Assembly (NCBI GenBank): GCA_964502635.1
Contig: CAZCXI010000085.1
Coordinates: 1-12,848, forward strand
Direction of reading: 5' to 3'
Length of the DNA stretch: 12,848 nt
DNA from: C00003060 sp964502635
GTDB taxonomy: Bacteria > Desulfobacterota > Desulfobacteria > Desulfobacterales > C00003060
Positions 12,798-12,848 of the stretch are shown one piece after another. The stretch's first letter is position 1. Each line of letters begins with the position of its first letter. The position numbers were made by a program, and so were the translations under genes. The notes under the pieces were generated by a model. That model saw nothing but the letters and a program-made list of their open reading frames with translations, was not told where the DNA came from and did not search any database.

Positions 12798-12848
12798 TTG
12801 AACCGAAAAAGCGAGCGCATTCCCCGTAGCTTGCTGCGGGGTTAGCGA
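12798..12848 (-). repeat. REP-like hairpin element, partial, cut by window end
   Basis: These 51 bases match the reverse complement of 5372-5422 at 50 of 51 positions. The hairpin arms are CCCCGTAGC and GCTGCGGGG. It is the first half of the element whose second half opens the window at 1-52. Confidence 0.85.

Overview
The window looks like chromosomal DNA of a Desulfobacterota (deltaproteobacterial) bacterium, probably a sulfate-reducer relative. The reasons are the deltaproteobacterial-type S21 sequence, an outer-membrane LPS export gene (so a Gram-negative), a PAS-AAA-Fis enhancer-binding protein beside NifX-like and universal stress proteins, and intergenic DNA crowded with foldback repeats. 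The assignment is inferred from protein style, not from a marker-gene comparison. There is no rRNA, tRNA, CRISPR array or full-length transposase.

Left third (about 700-5000) is a signalling and stress block. It holds a stand-alone receiver protein, a universal stress protein (UspA type) on the minus strand broken by one extra base, a divergent sigma-54-dependent regulator with a cysteine-rich PAS domain, a NifX/NifB-domain protein, a possible small coupled ORF, and a UspA protein with an N-terminal Cys-rich (zinc-ribbon-like) module. No nitrogenase gene is present, so the NifX-like protein probably does something other than FeMo-cofactor work here. A redox- or metal-linked stress locus is my inference.

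Middle (5000-9550): a repeat-rich gap, then rpsU (S21) with a strong terminator, lptD, and an orphan NusG-family paralogue. A 151-bp foldback element with 15-bp inverted ends and a CTAG duplication has inserted four codons into the ancestral lptD reading frame. The element now supplies the start codon, and the old start is left driving a 41-codon leader that ends in an ATGA overlap with the new start. Two further foldback elements fill nearly the whole lptD-nusG gap. Another sits exactly in the stop codon of the NusG-like gene and rebuilds it.

Right third (9550-12450): a dodecin-like small protein that lacks the usual flavin-contact residues, a convergent two-helix membrane protein, an RlmD-type [4Fe-4S] 23S rRNA m5U methyltransferase, and a convergent TerB-like protein overlapping it by 14 bp. 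The last 400 bp are repeats. The window begins and ends inside the same 120-bp REP-like element, in the same orientation, with only about 17 bp of the element missing between the two ends. This suggests the sequence is a contig broken at a repeat.
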